From: Streptomyces sp. NRRL F-6492
GTDB taxonomy: Bacteria > Actinomycetota > Actinomycetes > Streptomycetales > Streptomycetaceae
Assembly (NCBI RefSeq): GCF_001280125.1
Contig: NZ_LGEG01000001.1
Span: 1-64,000, forward strand
Length of the DNA stretch: 64,000 bases
Direction of reading: 5' to 3'
The position numbers and the translations under genes were made by a program. Below the pieces are notes generated by a model. That model searched no databases, had not been told where the DNA came from, and worked only from the letters and a program-made list of their open reading frames with translations. Positions 56,758-64,000 of this stretch are shown here, piece after piece. How positions within the stretch are numbered: the stretch's first letter is position 1; each line of letters opens with the position of its first letter.

Positions 56758-57276
56758 GTGGCGTTGGTGGTGGCACAAGAGGTGCCCACGTCGTCGAGCA
56801 TGGCCGTACCCCACGGCCCTGCGGGCGTGGGTGAGGCGCGGCACCGGATGCGGGACGAGCTGTACCGCAGCGGGGTCGCGGAGTCGGTCGTCGACGACGC
56901 GGTACTGATCCTTTCCGAGCTGCTCAGCAATGCCTGCCGGTACGGCAGGCCGCTGGGACGGGCGGATCGTGGCGACGGTGACGTGCGGGCGGCCTGGCGG
57001 GTCGACCCGGCGGGCGGCCTGCGGGTCGAGGTCACCGACGGCGGCGGCCCGACGCGGCCCGTCCCGTCGACGCCCTCGGTCACGGCACGGGGCGGCCGCG
57101 GGCTGAACATCATCGGTGCGCTGGCCCAGGACTGGGGCGTGCGCGACAGCGCGACCGGCGAGGTCACCGTCTGGGTGGTCGTCACCGAGGGGCACCGCCG
57201 CGAGGACTTCGCGACGCACGTCGGCGGCGGCGGTTCGAGCTTCGACTTCCTCGACGCGTACGACGATCTGGACTGA
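56758..57276 (+). CDS. RsbW-like anti-sigma/regulatory ATP-binding protein (HATPase)
   Basis: 172 residues from GTG 56758, with AAAGGAGGT 7 nt upstream, the best Shine-Dalgarno sequence in the window. HATPase_c_2 motifs: N-box LILSELLSNACRYG, G1 VEVTDGGGP, G2 GGRGLNIIGALA. No receiver or phosphoacceptor domain. This is the stand-alone regulatory kinase/anti-sigma class abundant in Streptomyces. Its partner is unknown. The tail (GGGGSSFDFLDAYDDLD) is acidic. Confidence 0.9.
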   Translation: MALVVAQEVPTSSSMAVPHGPAGVGEARHRMRDELYRSGVAESVVDDAVLILSELLSNACRYGRPLGRADRGDGDVRAAWRVDPAGGLRVEVTDGGGPTRPVPSTPSVTARGGRGLNIIGALAQDWGVRDSATGEVTVWVVVTEGHRREDFATHVGGGGSSFDFLDAYDDLD

Positions 57277-57543
57277 TCCCCGATCCGGGTCGGTCCACGA
57301 TCCGGACCGATCATCGCGGTCCGGGCCGATCATCGTGGCCCGGACCGATCCAGGCTGCCTGGATCGGTCCTTACGGGCCCGTCGAAGGGCGGCGGATCCG
57401 GTTTCTCCGGGGCGGGCCCCTCCGCCGGGCGTGCGGCCCGCCTGAGGGGCGGTGGCGGTCGGGGCGGCTAGGCTCGCGCCCGAAACAGCACCGCAGACAA
57501 GCACCGCAGACAAGCACCGCCGCGATCGGGAGAAAGCCACACC
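57277..57543. other. Intergenic region with repeats and strong hairpin
   Basis: GGACCGATCATCG-type repeats at about 57311-57345 precede a perfect hairpin GGACCGATCCAGGC / GCCTGGATCGGTCC at 57342-57370, probably the terminator of the ATPase gene. A short repeat ACAAGCACCGCAG lies just upstream of the SEC-C gene. Confidence 0.6.
57342..57370 (+). terminator. Hairpin terminator of the RsbW-like gene
   Basis: 14-bp perfect stem with a single-base loop, followed by TTA. Confidence 0.75.
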
Positions 57544-58521
57544 ATGGCCAAGAAGCGCCCCCAGACGAAGGCCGGCAAGGCCGGCCAGGCACAGGTCACG
57601 AGCGGGGAGATCCCGGTCGTCGGCGCGCGCGAGCCGTGCCCGTGCGGTTCGGGCCGCCGCTACAAGGCGTGTCACGGCCGGGCCGCCGCGCACGCCGTGA
57701 CCGAGCTCGTCCAGCGCCCCTTCGAGGGCCTGCCCGGCGAGTGCGACTGGGTCGCGCTGCGCGAGCTGGTGCCCGCCGCCACCGTGCCGCTCACCCTGAA
57801 GGGCGGGCTGCCCGAGGGCGTGCCGTCCGTGACCCTCGCGACCGTGCTGCCGATGGCGTGGCCGGCGCTCCGCCGGGACGACGGCTCCGTCCTGCTCGCC
57901 CTGCAGAACGACTCCACCTCCGGCGACCTGGCCCGCGACCTCGCCGACACCCTCCAGCGCGCCCTGGAGGCCGAGCCGGGCACCCCCGTCCCCGCGCGCC
58001 GCGTGCCGGCCGAGGGCCCGCGCCTCCAGGACCTGCTGGACGCCGACGCCGCGTTCGCCCCCGAGGTCCACACGGGCTTCGAGTTCTGGATCCCGCAGTC
58101 CGCGGACGGCGCCGACCCGGAGGTCGCCGCCTCCCTGGAGCGCGCCAACGCGGCCGCGATCCCGACCGTCCGGCTGACGGGCGTCGACTCCGCGTACTGG
58201 TGCGAGACCCCCGACAAGAACCACCTGCGCTGGGTCATGCCGTACCCGGAGGAGAAGCTCCTCGACGCGCTCGCCCGGCTCCAGGCCGCCGGCGCGACCT
58301 CCCTCGGCCCGGACACCCGGCTCGTCGGCTCCTTCCGCGCCCACGGCCTCGTGGTGCCGGTGTGGGACCTGCCGACGTCCATGACCGCCGAGGAGTGCGA
58401 GAAGCCGGCCGCCGAGTTCTTCGAGCGGCTCACCGGGGCGCTCGCCTCGGACGCTCCGCTCACCGCGGAGGAGCGGCGGGCGCGCGGCGGCCTCACGAAC
58501 CGTCAGGTCACTCTCAGCTGA
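57544..58521 (+). CDS. SEC-C metal-binding / DUF5926 protein
   Basis: 325 residues. An N-terminal SEC-C zinc motif, REPCPCGSGRRYKACHG (cysteines CPC...C.H), about residues 29-46, after a basic lead MAKKRPQTKAGKAGQAQV. The remaining about 270 residues form the DUF5926 domain (VALRELVPAATVPLTLKGGL, NHLRWVMPYPEEKLLDALAR). Function unknown; SEC-C domains usually bind protein partners. The ATG lacks a strong Shine-Dalgarno sequence (GGGAGAAAG, 8 nt away). Confidence 0.92.
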   Translation: MAKKRPQTKAGKAGQAQVTSGEIPVVGAREPCPCGSGRRYKACHGRAAAHAVTELVQRPFEGLPGECDWVALRELVPAATVPLTLKGGLPEGVPSVTLATVLPMAWPALRRDDGSVLLALQNDSTSGDLARDLADTLQRALEAEPGTPVPARRVPAEGPRLQDLLDADAAFAPEVHTGFEFWIPQSADGADPEVAASLERANAAAIPTVRLTGVDSAYWCETPDKNHLRWVMPYPEEKLLDALARLQAAGATSLGPDTRLVGSFRAHGLVVPVWDLPTSMTAEECEKPAAEFFERLTGALASDAPLTAEERRARGGLTNRQVTLS

Positions 58522-58549
58522 TACCCCAGGTGGTATCGGTGACTGACAG

Positions 58550-58563
58550 ACCGACCAGTCGGT
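58550..58563. promoter_or_regulatory. Orphan palindrome resembling a TetR operator
   Basis: ACCGAC-CA-GTCGGT, perfect, in the intergenic region after the SEC-C gene. No TetR gene is adjacent. A second inverted repeat ATACC...GGTAT lies just upstream (58521-58536). Confidence 0.4.
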
Positions 58564-58584
58564 GACTTCCACCACAACCCGGTC

Positions 58585-58610
58585 TTCGGACAGGTAAATC
58601 CCTGTCCGAA
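58585..58610 (+). terminator. Hairpin after the SEC-C gene
   Basis: TTCGGACAGG / CCTGTCCGAA with a 6-nt loop, 64 bp after the stop codon. Confidence 0.75.
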
Positions 58611-58619
58611 TAACCGAGA

Positions 58620-58700
58620 TCGAATTTGCGAACAGCAGATCTCTTGTTACCGTTCTGGAAGCCCGGTCGCTGGTGCATCCCCCGTCGCCAGCGACCGGGC
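58620..58700 (+). ncRNA. Candidate small RNA ending in a strong hairpin
   Basis: Between the SEC-C terminator and a convergent gene is an AT-richer stretch (58622-58658), then a strong 13-bp hairpin GCCCGGTCGCTGG / CCAGCGACCGGGC (58661-58700) followed by GTTT. It is too far past the previous terminator to serve the SEC-C gene alone, so a separate short transcript is possible. It may instead only be the terminator of the convergent minus-strand gene. Confidence 0.35.
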
Positions 58701-58741
58701 GTTTCCATGTCCGCTCCCGGCCCGGCCGGAGCGTCCGACGT

Positions 58742-59398
58742 TCAACTTCCTTCGTCGCCCGCCGCGTTGCTGCCTGCTCGCAGCAGCAGCGGAGTGCTGC
58801 CGTCCCCGCCCGCGCCGGCGAATTCCGCGACCGCCGTATACGCCGTGACCACGCCCGCGCCGCGCTCCCGGGGCGTTTCGCAGGTGCCCGGTTCATCCTG
58901 CGCGGGAACTCCGCAGCGCACGTGCACGGTCCGTCCGCCGGGGGCCATGAGGGTCAGAAACGCGTCGAGTTCCTGCCGCGTGGCGTTGCGGTAGTACGTA
59001 CGCGCCCAGACGTCGGACCCCTCGTTCAAGACACACGTCTGCGCCTCGGCGCCTCCCGGAGAGGCGAGTTCCGGCCCACAGCGCGTGATCCGCTCGGGAG
59101 CGGTGGGGGCCGGCGGGGCGGAGGGAACGGGAGGGGCGGGAGAGTCGGCGGAGATCGCGGGAACGGCCGACTCGGGCGTACGCGACCCGGGGCCGAGGCC
59201 CTGCCACGCCTCCCCGGCCCCTCCCTCGCCCCCGGCCTTCCCGTCGTCCTCGCCGCGGGCTTCGACTTCGGCGGACCGTACGGGGTCCCCCGACGGGCCA
59301 ACCGGGCCCAGCTGCCCCGCCGTCGCGACGAGCGGCAGCAGGACGGCGGCCGTGACGGCGGCTCCGAGTACGACCACGCGGAGGTTCACCGGAGTCAT
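58742..59398 (-). CDS. Exported or membrane-anchored protein of unknown function
   Basis: 218 residues from ATG 59398 (AGGTGGG upstream). Signal or anchor MTPVNLRVVVLGAAVTAAVL, a Gly/Ala/Pro low-complexity stretch (about 40-100), then a compact domain with paired cysteines (ITRCGPELASPGGAEAQTCV, WARTYYRNATRQELDAFLTL, VHVRCGVPAQDEPGTCETP). The four cysteines could form two disulfides outside the cell. No family recognised. Confidence 0.8.
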   Translation of the reverse strand: MTPVNLRVVVLGAAVTAAVLLPLVATAGQLGPVGPSGDPVRSAEVEARGEDDGKAGGEGGAGEAWQGLGPGSRTPESAVPAISADSPAPPVPSAPPAPTAPERITRCGPELASPGGAEAQTCVLNEGSDVWARTYYRNATRQELDAFLTLMAPGGRTVHVRCGVPAQDEPGTCETPRERGAGVVTAYTAVAEFAGAGGDGSTPLLLRAGSNAAGDEGS

Positions 59399-59566
59399 CG
59401 GGCCCACCTGCTCCTGCTCGGCTGGAGATCATGCACGGTGGGGCGAACATAGCGGCGGGTGACGGGACCTCGGACGGCCGCGCACCCGTTTCCCGTACGC
59501 GTCGGGCCGGGACGCACCCGTTCGGGTGAACGCCCGCACTCGTCGCGCTCCGCCCCGCGCCCTCCG

Positions 59567-60307
59567 TCAGTACGCCAGCCGGCTTCCGCCGCCCGGCGTG
59601 CTCGTGCTCGCCTCCACCAGGGCGTCCACCACCGCCTCGACGTCCGGCAGCCACGGCCGGGCCGAGCCCGCGAGGGGTGCCCGCTCCCAGCGGACCTGTC
59701 CGGAGCCCGCGACCGAGGGCGGCAGCAACAGATAGCCGCCCTCACTGTGGAACCGCAGCGAACTGGGCACGCTGTCCTTCGCGTACAGCAGATCGCCCAG
59801 CCGCTCCAGGTCGTACGGGGCGACGAGGATCGACCACCGGGTGGAGGTGGCGACCACCGGGCCGAGGCGCATGCCCGTGGCGTCGAGCGCGGCGAGGGCC
59901 CGGGCGCCCGCCGCCGCGGGGAGGCTGACCGCGCAGGGCGCGCCGCCGCCCGTGGCGAGCAGCACCGGGGCGTCCGGGCGCCGGGTCCACCACCAGCGGA
60001 CCATGCGCTCGTCCGTGGTGGCGGCGAGCAGCCCGGGGTCGTAGGGGTGCGCGCCGGGCACCACGCAGTCGGAGTCGGGACAGGAGCAGGTGGGCCCCGC
60101 GTCCGTACGGGCCGAGATCCCCAGACCCGCGGCCGTGCGGGACAGCAGCTTCAGGCCCGTGGCCGCGCGGGGCGTCGTTCTCAGGCCCGCGCCCGGCAGG
60201 ACGGGCCAGTTCCATTCGACGGCGAAGGTGACCGCGGCGTCGAGCCGTGCGGTCCTCGCCTTGCGCCGGAACATGAGCCTGCGTCGCCTTCCGAGGATCT
60301 CGCGCAT
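59567..60307 (-). CDS. Bifunctional DNA primase/polymerase-like (prim-pol N-terminal domain) protein
   Basis: 246 residues. AVTFAVEWNWPVLPGAGLRT, CSCPDSDCVVPGAHPYDPGL and WWWTRRPDAPVLLATGGGAP follow the archaeo-eukaryotic prim-pol N-terminal domain seen in actinobacterial and phage proteins. No helicase or primase C-terminal domain is present, so it is a stand-alone fragment of that architecture. The canonical DxD metal site is not obvious; activity is unproven. ATG preceded by GGAACGAG. Confidence 0.8.
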   Translation of the reverse strand: MREILGRRRRLMFRRKARTARLDAAVTFAVEWNWPVLPGAGLRTTPRAATGLKLLSRTAAGLGISARTDAGPTCSCPDSDCVVPGAHPYDPGLLAATTDERMVRWWWTRRPDAPVLLATGGGAPCAVSLPAAAGARALAALDATGMRLGPVVATSTRWSILVAPYDLERLGDLLYAKDSVPSSLRFHSEGGYLLLPPSVAGSGQVRWERAPLAGSARPWLPDVEAVVDALVEASTSTPGGGSRLAY

Positions 60308-60824
60308 GAGCGCTCGTTCCTTTCCGTTGAACGCCGAATTCCCATCACACCACGTGCAGATTCATTCACCGTGCGTATCAGAGCGCGTACCGGGACTGCG
60401 GGCGCCGGACCGCGTGGGGGCGGGGCCGGCCGGGCCGGAAAAACCGTGTACAACCCGGTGGAGCCAGTGGAGCCCAGTGGAGCCAGGTCAGAGCCAGAGC
60501 GGTTCAGAACACGTTCCCCGCCAGTCGGTGGCGGGCCGCGGCCTGCGGCCTGAAAGACGCCGGGGTCCCGCATCACGTTCCGGGGCAGCTTCAACTGCCC
60601 CCGCCTGTCACCGTTTACGTACCCCGCACGCTCGTAATGACGCGCTTTCAAACGACGCCAGTCGACCGCAAAAGGTGCACACCGGGGGTAATTTTCAGCC
60701 AACTTCCCTCTTACTTCAACCCTTGCGCACGACCTCACGGACACCACTTTTCCCGTGGGGACAATGCTGGACATCGCTCCTCTTGTGCGTGTAGATGTGG
60801 GTACATCGAGCGGCGCAGGATGAC
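60308..60824. other. Divergent intergenic region, prim-pol-like and PP2C-like genes
   Basis: About 515 bp. It holds a GGAGCCAGT-type imperfect repeat (60457-60500), a hairpin GGGGCAG/CTGCCCC at 60582-60601 and an AT-rich segment around 60690-60790 likely to carry promoters. No gene supported. Confidence 0.5.
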
Positions 60825-62399
60825 ATGGGGGTTTGCGATGCTATGGCGTCAAACGCACCGGTCGGAAAGCCGGCTGACATGAGTGCCCCACGTCTGCCGA
60901 AAGTGGCTGGAATCGATTCCACAGTTCCCGCGCCACCGCACACTGCAGCACCCCTCCCCGGGGTCCCCTCGGCCGCCCCTCCCTCCGACGCGGCCCTTCC
61001 CCCCGGAGTCCTGATCCAGGACCGGCTGGCCTCCTGGGTCTCCGACCTCACCACCCTCCACGAACTCACCGAGCGCCTGATCAGGATCTCGTCCCTCGAC
61101 GAGGCCCTCCGCGAGGTGCTCGGCGCCGGAGCCGCCCTCGTCGGCGCCCGCCGGGGCATGGCCGTCCTCGAACCCGCCGACGGCCTCGGTCCCACCAGCA
61201 CCATCGGCCTCGGCCTCGCCCACGCCGACCTCGGCACCATCGAGACCGTCCCGCGCAGCTCGGGGAGTTACGGCCGCCTCCTCGACGGCCTGCCCGAAAC
61301 CGGCCCGTCCGGGTCCGGTTCGCCCGGGTCCGGCTCGCCCAGGTCCGGCCCGTCCGAGGCAGGACCGTCCGAGGCAGGACCGGCCGGAGACGGCCCCGCG
61401 GCACCCGCCCACCCCGCGCGCGTGCCCGACCCGATCGCCATCCGCGACGTGCGCACCGAGGAGGGCCTCGACCCGCGTCACCGCGAGGTCGCCGCCCGCC
61501 TCGGCTACGCCGCCAGCTACGCCCTGCCCCTCGCCACCGAGGAGGCCGGCCGGCTCGGCGCGGCCGTCTGGCTCTACGACGAGCCCGCCGAACCCGACGA
61601 ACGCCGGCGCCACCTCATCGGGCTCTACGGCCGCTTCGCCACCGAGCACCTCGCCCGCCTCCTCCAGGTCGAGCGCGCCCGCGCCCGGATCGCCACCGTC
61701 GCCGAGGAACTGCTCCCGAGCCGGCTCCCCCGCGTCCCCGGCGTCCGGCTCGCCGTCCGCCACCTGACCGGCCCGCAGGGCGGCGGCGACTGGTACGACG
61801 CGCTGCCCCTGCCCGAGGGCGCCCTCGGGCTCGCCGTCGGCTCCGTCTCCGGAACCGGCCCCAGCGCGCTCGCCGCCATGGGCCGGCTGCGCGCCTCCCT
61901 CCGGGCGTACGCGGTGATGGAGGGCGAGGACCCGGTCGCCGTCCTCTCCGACCTCGAACTCCTGCTGCGGCTCACCGAGCCCGCCCGCTCCGCGACCGCG
62001 CTCTTCGCGTACGCCGAGCCCGCGCAGCGCCGGATCGTGCTCGCCGGGGCCGGGCACGCCCCGCCGCTGATCGTCGGCGACCACCGCACCGAGTTCGTCG
62101 AGACCTCGCTGTCGGCCCCGCTCGGCATGCTGACGTGCTGGGAGGCGCCGAGCGTGGAGCTGTCCCCCGCGCCGGGAGAAACGGTGCTCCTCTACACGGA
62201 CGGGTTGCTGCGCCGTACCGGCGACACCACGGACCGGGCCTTCGCCCGGCTCCACGCGGCCGCCGCGAGCGTGCCGGGGGCGGACCGGTGCGACCCGGGC
62301 GCCGTCGCCGACCACGTCCTGCGGGCCCTGCTGCCCGAGGGCCTCGACCCGGCCGTCGAGGGCGAGGACGTGGTGCTGCTCGCGGCCCGCTTCGAGTGA
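60825..62399 (+). CDS. GAF / PP2C-type (SpoIIE/RsbU-like) phosphatase-domain protein
   Basis: 524 residues; ATG 60825 is chosen for the AGGA 5 nt upstream, with ATG 60795 also possible. Order: Ala/Pro leader, helix (LASWVSDLTTLHELTERLIR), GAF domain with a Ser/Gly/Pro insert (GSGSPGSGSPRSGPSE, about 170-200), linker helix (FATEHLARLLQVERARARIA), PP2C domain (about 300-520). PP2C motif 1 GGDWYDALPL is present, but the usual V(G/I)DV.GHG reads VGSVSGTGPSALAAM, losing one metal aspartate. LYTDGLLRRTG and EGEDVVLLAARFE keep the others. Partner anti-anti-sigma unknown. Confidence 0.88.
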   Translation: MGVCDAMASNAPVGKPADMSAPRLPKVAGIDSTVPAPPHTAAPLPGVPSAAPPSDAALPPGVLIQDRLASWVSDLTTLHELTERLIRISSLDEALREVLGAGAALVGARRGMAVLEPADGLGPTSTIGLGLAHADLGTIETVPRSSGSYGRLLDGLPETGPSGSGSPGSGSPRSGPSEAGPSEAGPAGDGPAAPAHPARVPDPIAIRDVRTEEGLDPRHREVAARLGYAASYALPLATEEAGRLGAAVWLYDEPAEPDERRRHLIGLYGRFATEHLARLLQVERARARIATVAEELLPSRLPRVPGVRLAVRHLTGPQGGGDWYDALPLPEGALGLAVGSVSGTGPSALAAMGRLRASLRAYAVMEGEDPVAVLSDLELLLRLTEPARSATALFAYAEPAQRRIVLAGAGHAPPLIVGDHRTEFVETSLSAPLGMLTCWEAPSVELSPAPGETVLLYTDGLLRRTGDTTDRAFARLHAAAASVPGADRCDPGAVADHVLRALLPEGLDPAVEGEDVVLLAARFE

Positions 62400-62533
62400 G
62401 GACGCGCACGCGTGCCGGGTCAGCCGAGTAAGCGGACCGTGACGTTCCGGTAATGGGTCCTCCGGCCCTGGGCCCCCTTCCGTACGACCGTACGATGGTG
62501 GGGGTTCAGTGTCGTACCAGAGGAGGCAGACCC

Positions 62534-63994
62534 GTGGCCGAGGAGCTCACCCCGGAGACCCCGGAAGAGACCGAAGACCAGCCGATCAAGCAGCGCAAGA
62601 ACGGCCTTTACCCGGGCGTGTCCGACGAGCTGGCCGAGAACATGAAGTCCGGCTGGGCCGACACCGAGCTGCACGGCCTGGAGCCGATCGCCCAGGCCGA
62701 CAGGACCGCCGAGCGCCGCGCCGCGCTCTCCGCCCGCTTCCCGGGCGAGCGCCTGGTGGTCCCGGCCGGGAACCTGAAGACCCGGTCGAACGACACCGAG
62801 TACGCCTTCCGCGCCTCCACCGAGTACGCGTACCTCACCGGCGACCAGACGCAGGACGGCGTCCTCGTCCTGGAGCCGGCGGAGGACGGCCACGAGGCCA
62901 CGGTCTACCTGCTGCCGCGCTCCGACCGCGAGAACGGCGAGTTCTGGCTCGACGGCCAGGGCGAGCTGTGGGTCGGCCGCCGCCACTCCCTCACCGAGGC
63001 CGAGCAGCTCCTCGGCATCCCGGCGAAGGACGTGCGCGAGCTCGCCGCCGCGCTCAAGGAGGCCACCGGCCCCGTCCGCGCCGTCCGCGGCCACGACGCC
63101 GGCATCGAGGCCGCGCTGGCCGACAAGGTCACCGCCGAGCGCGACGAAGAGCTGCGCGTGTACCTCTCCGAGGCCCGCCTCATCAAGGACTCCTTCGAGG
63201 TCTCCGAGCTGGAGAAGGCCTGCGCCGCCACCGCCCGCGGCTTCGAGGACGTCGTCAAGGTCCTCGACAAGGCCGAGGCCACCAGCGAGCGCTACATCGA
63301 GGGCACGTTCTTCCTGCGCGCCCGCGTCGAGGGCAACGACATCGGCTACGGCTCCATCTGCGCCGCCGGCCCGCACGCCACCACCCTGCACTGGGTGCGC
63401 AACGACGGCGACGTGCGCTCCGGCGACCTGCTGCTGCTCGACGCCGGCGTGGAGACGAACGAGCTCTACACCGCCGACATCACCCGCACCCTGCCGATCA
63501 ACGGCCGGTACACCGACCTCCAGCGCACGATCTACGACGCCGTGTACGAGGCGCAGGAGGCCGGCATCGCCGCGGTGAAGCCCGGCGCCGCCTACCGCGA
63601 CTTCCACGACGCCGCCCAGCGCGTCCTCGCCGAGAAGCTCGTCGAGTGGGGCCTGGTCGAGGGCCCGGTCGAGCGCGTCCTGGAGCTCGGCCTCCAGCGC
63701 CGCTGGACCCTGCACGGCACCGGCCACATGCTCGGCATGGACGTCCACGACTGCGCCGCCGCGCGCACCGAGGCCTACGTCGACACGACCCTCGCGCCGG
63801 GCATGTGCCTGACCGTCGAGCCGGGTCTGTACTTCCAGGCCGACGACCTGACCGTGCCGGAGGAGTACCGGGGCATCGGCGTCCGGATCGAGGACGACAT
63901 CCTCGTCACCGAGGACGGCAACCGGAACCTCTCGGACGCGCTGCCGCGCCGTTCCGACGAGGTCGAGGCGTGGATGGCCTCGCTGAAAGGCTGA
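62534..63994 (+). CDS. Xaa-Pro aminopeptidase (aminopeptidase P family)
   Basis: 486 residues from GTG 62534 (GAGGAGGCAG upstream). N-terminal AMP_N domain (RFPGERLVVPAGNLKTRSND, FRASTEYAYLTGDQTQDGVL) and C-terminal pita-bread peptidase. Metal ligands lie in LLLLDAGVETNEL, YTADITRTLPING, HGTGHMLGMDVHD, TVEPGLYFQ and GVRIEDDILV; all five are present. Removes an N-terminal residue preceding proline; cytosolic. Complete, ending 6 bp before the window edge. Confidence 0.96.
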   Translation: MAEELTPETPEETEDQPIKQRKNGLYPGVSDELAENMKSGWADTELHGLEPIAQADRTAERRAALSARFPGERLVVPAGNLKTRSNDTEYAFRASTEYAYLTGDQTQDGVLVLEPAEDGHEATVYLLPRSDRENGEFWLDGQGELWVGRRHSLTEAEQLLGIPAKDVRELAAALKEATGPVRAVRGHDAGIEAALADKVTAERDEELRVYLSEARLIKDSFEVSELEKACAATARGFEDVVKVLDKAEATSERYIEGTFFLRARVEGNDIGYGSICAAGPHATTLHWVRNDGDVRSGDLLLLDAGVETNELYTADITRTLPINGRYTDLQRTIYDAVYEAQEAGIAAVKPGAAYRDFHDAAQRVLAEKLVEWGLVEGPVERVLELGLQRRWTLHGTGHMLGMDVHDCAAARTEAYVDTTLAPGMCLTVEPGLYFQADDLTVPEEYRGIGVRIEDDILVTEDGNRNLSDALPRRSDEVEAWMASLKG

Positions 63995-64000
63995 CCTCCG

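Overview
The window reads as a piece of a Streptomyces chromosome. GC is very high with strong third-position GC bias, most tRNAs lack an encoded CCA, and the gene set is typical of the genus: SigB-family sigma factors resembling SigF and SigN, a subtilisin-inhibitor-like protein, a tRNA-deaminase-associated protein next to tadA, and several partner-switching ATPase/PP2C-type proteins. Gene content (dnaX, ffs, upp, tadA, sigF/sigN, htrA-like protease, GDPD, Xaa-Pro aminopeptidase) and two perfect parS sites suggest the central, origin-proximal part of the linear chromosome. That placement is inference from gene content.

Layout. 1-1.8 kb: 5' part of dnaX (minus), the SRP RNA gene and tRNA-Ser(GGA). 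2.0-5.5 kb: a visibly lower-GC insert-like block with a small secreted protein and a MacB/FtsX-type ABC exporter whose ATPase carries a TTA codon. 5.5-12.8 kb: accessory metabolism and regulation (MFS/ArsR pair, MarC, CstR/CsoR-like sensor, WrbA-like quinone reductase opposite a TetR regulator with twin operators, alpha/beta hydrolases, one of them an inactivated iminopeptidase relic). 13-19.5 kb: secreted M28 aminopeptidase, LytR_C protein, upp, tadA with its partner, tRNA-Ser(CGA) and small conserved proteins. 19.7-28.2 kb: two group B sigma factors, an SDR pseudogene beside its TetR regulator, and two drug-efflux modules (MarR+MFS; MFS+TetR). 28.3-34.2 kb: a two-component system apparently co-transcribed with a GtrA-fused glycosyltransferase and a GT39 membrane glycosyltransferase. 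34.2-38.8 kb: two parS sites, amidohydrolase/monooxygenase pair, DUF2797, Bro-N, PH-domain and lipoprotein genes. 38.9-51 kb: tRNA-Arg(ACG), tRNA-Ser(GCU), SSI inhibitor, a 1270-residue degenerate hybrid-kinase-like protein, acyl-CoA ligase, SigE-type ECF sigma factor, DUF1906 protein, macro-domain protein, a Cys-rich repeat protein and tRNA-Ser(UGA). 51-53.6 kb: a TIR-STAND-TPR protein with a TTA codon. 53.9-64 kb: HtrA-type protease, GDPD, RsbW-like ATPase, SEC-C protein, prim-pol protein, PP2C-like phosphatase and aminopeptidase P.

The strongest candidate for an undescribed system is the single-gene TIR-NTPase-TPR protein beside tRNA-Ser(UGA). It keeps the TIR catalytic glutamate and a Walker A loop, and its TTA codon would tie translation to bldA. 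Other points of interest: all four serine tRNA isoacceptors lie within 50 kb; parS is embedded in a coding sequence; a large signalling protein has lost its kinase residues but carries repeated Arg-rich motifs; and several short tandem repeats (7, 8, 9, 13, 23 and 30 bp) lie in leaders or inside genes.
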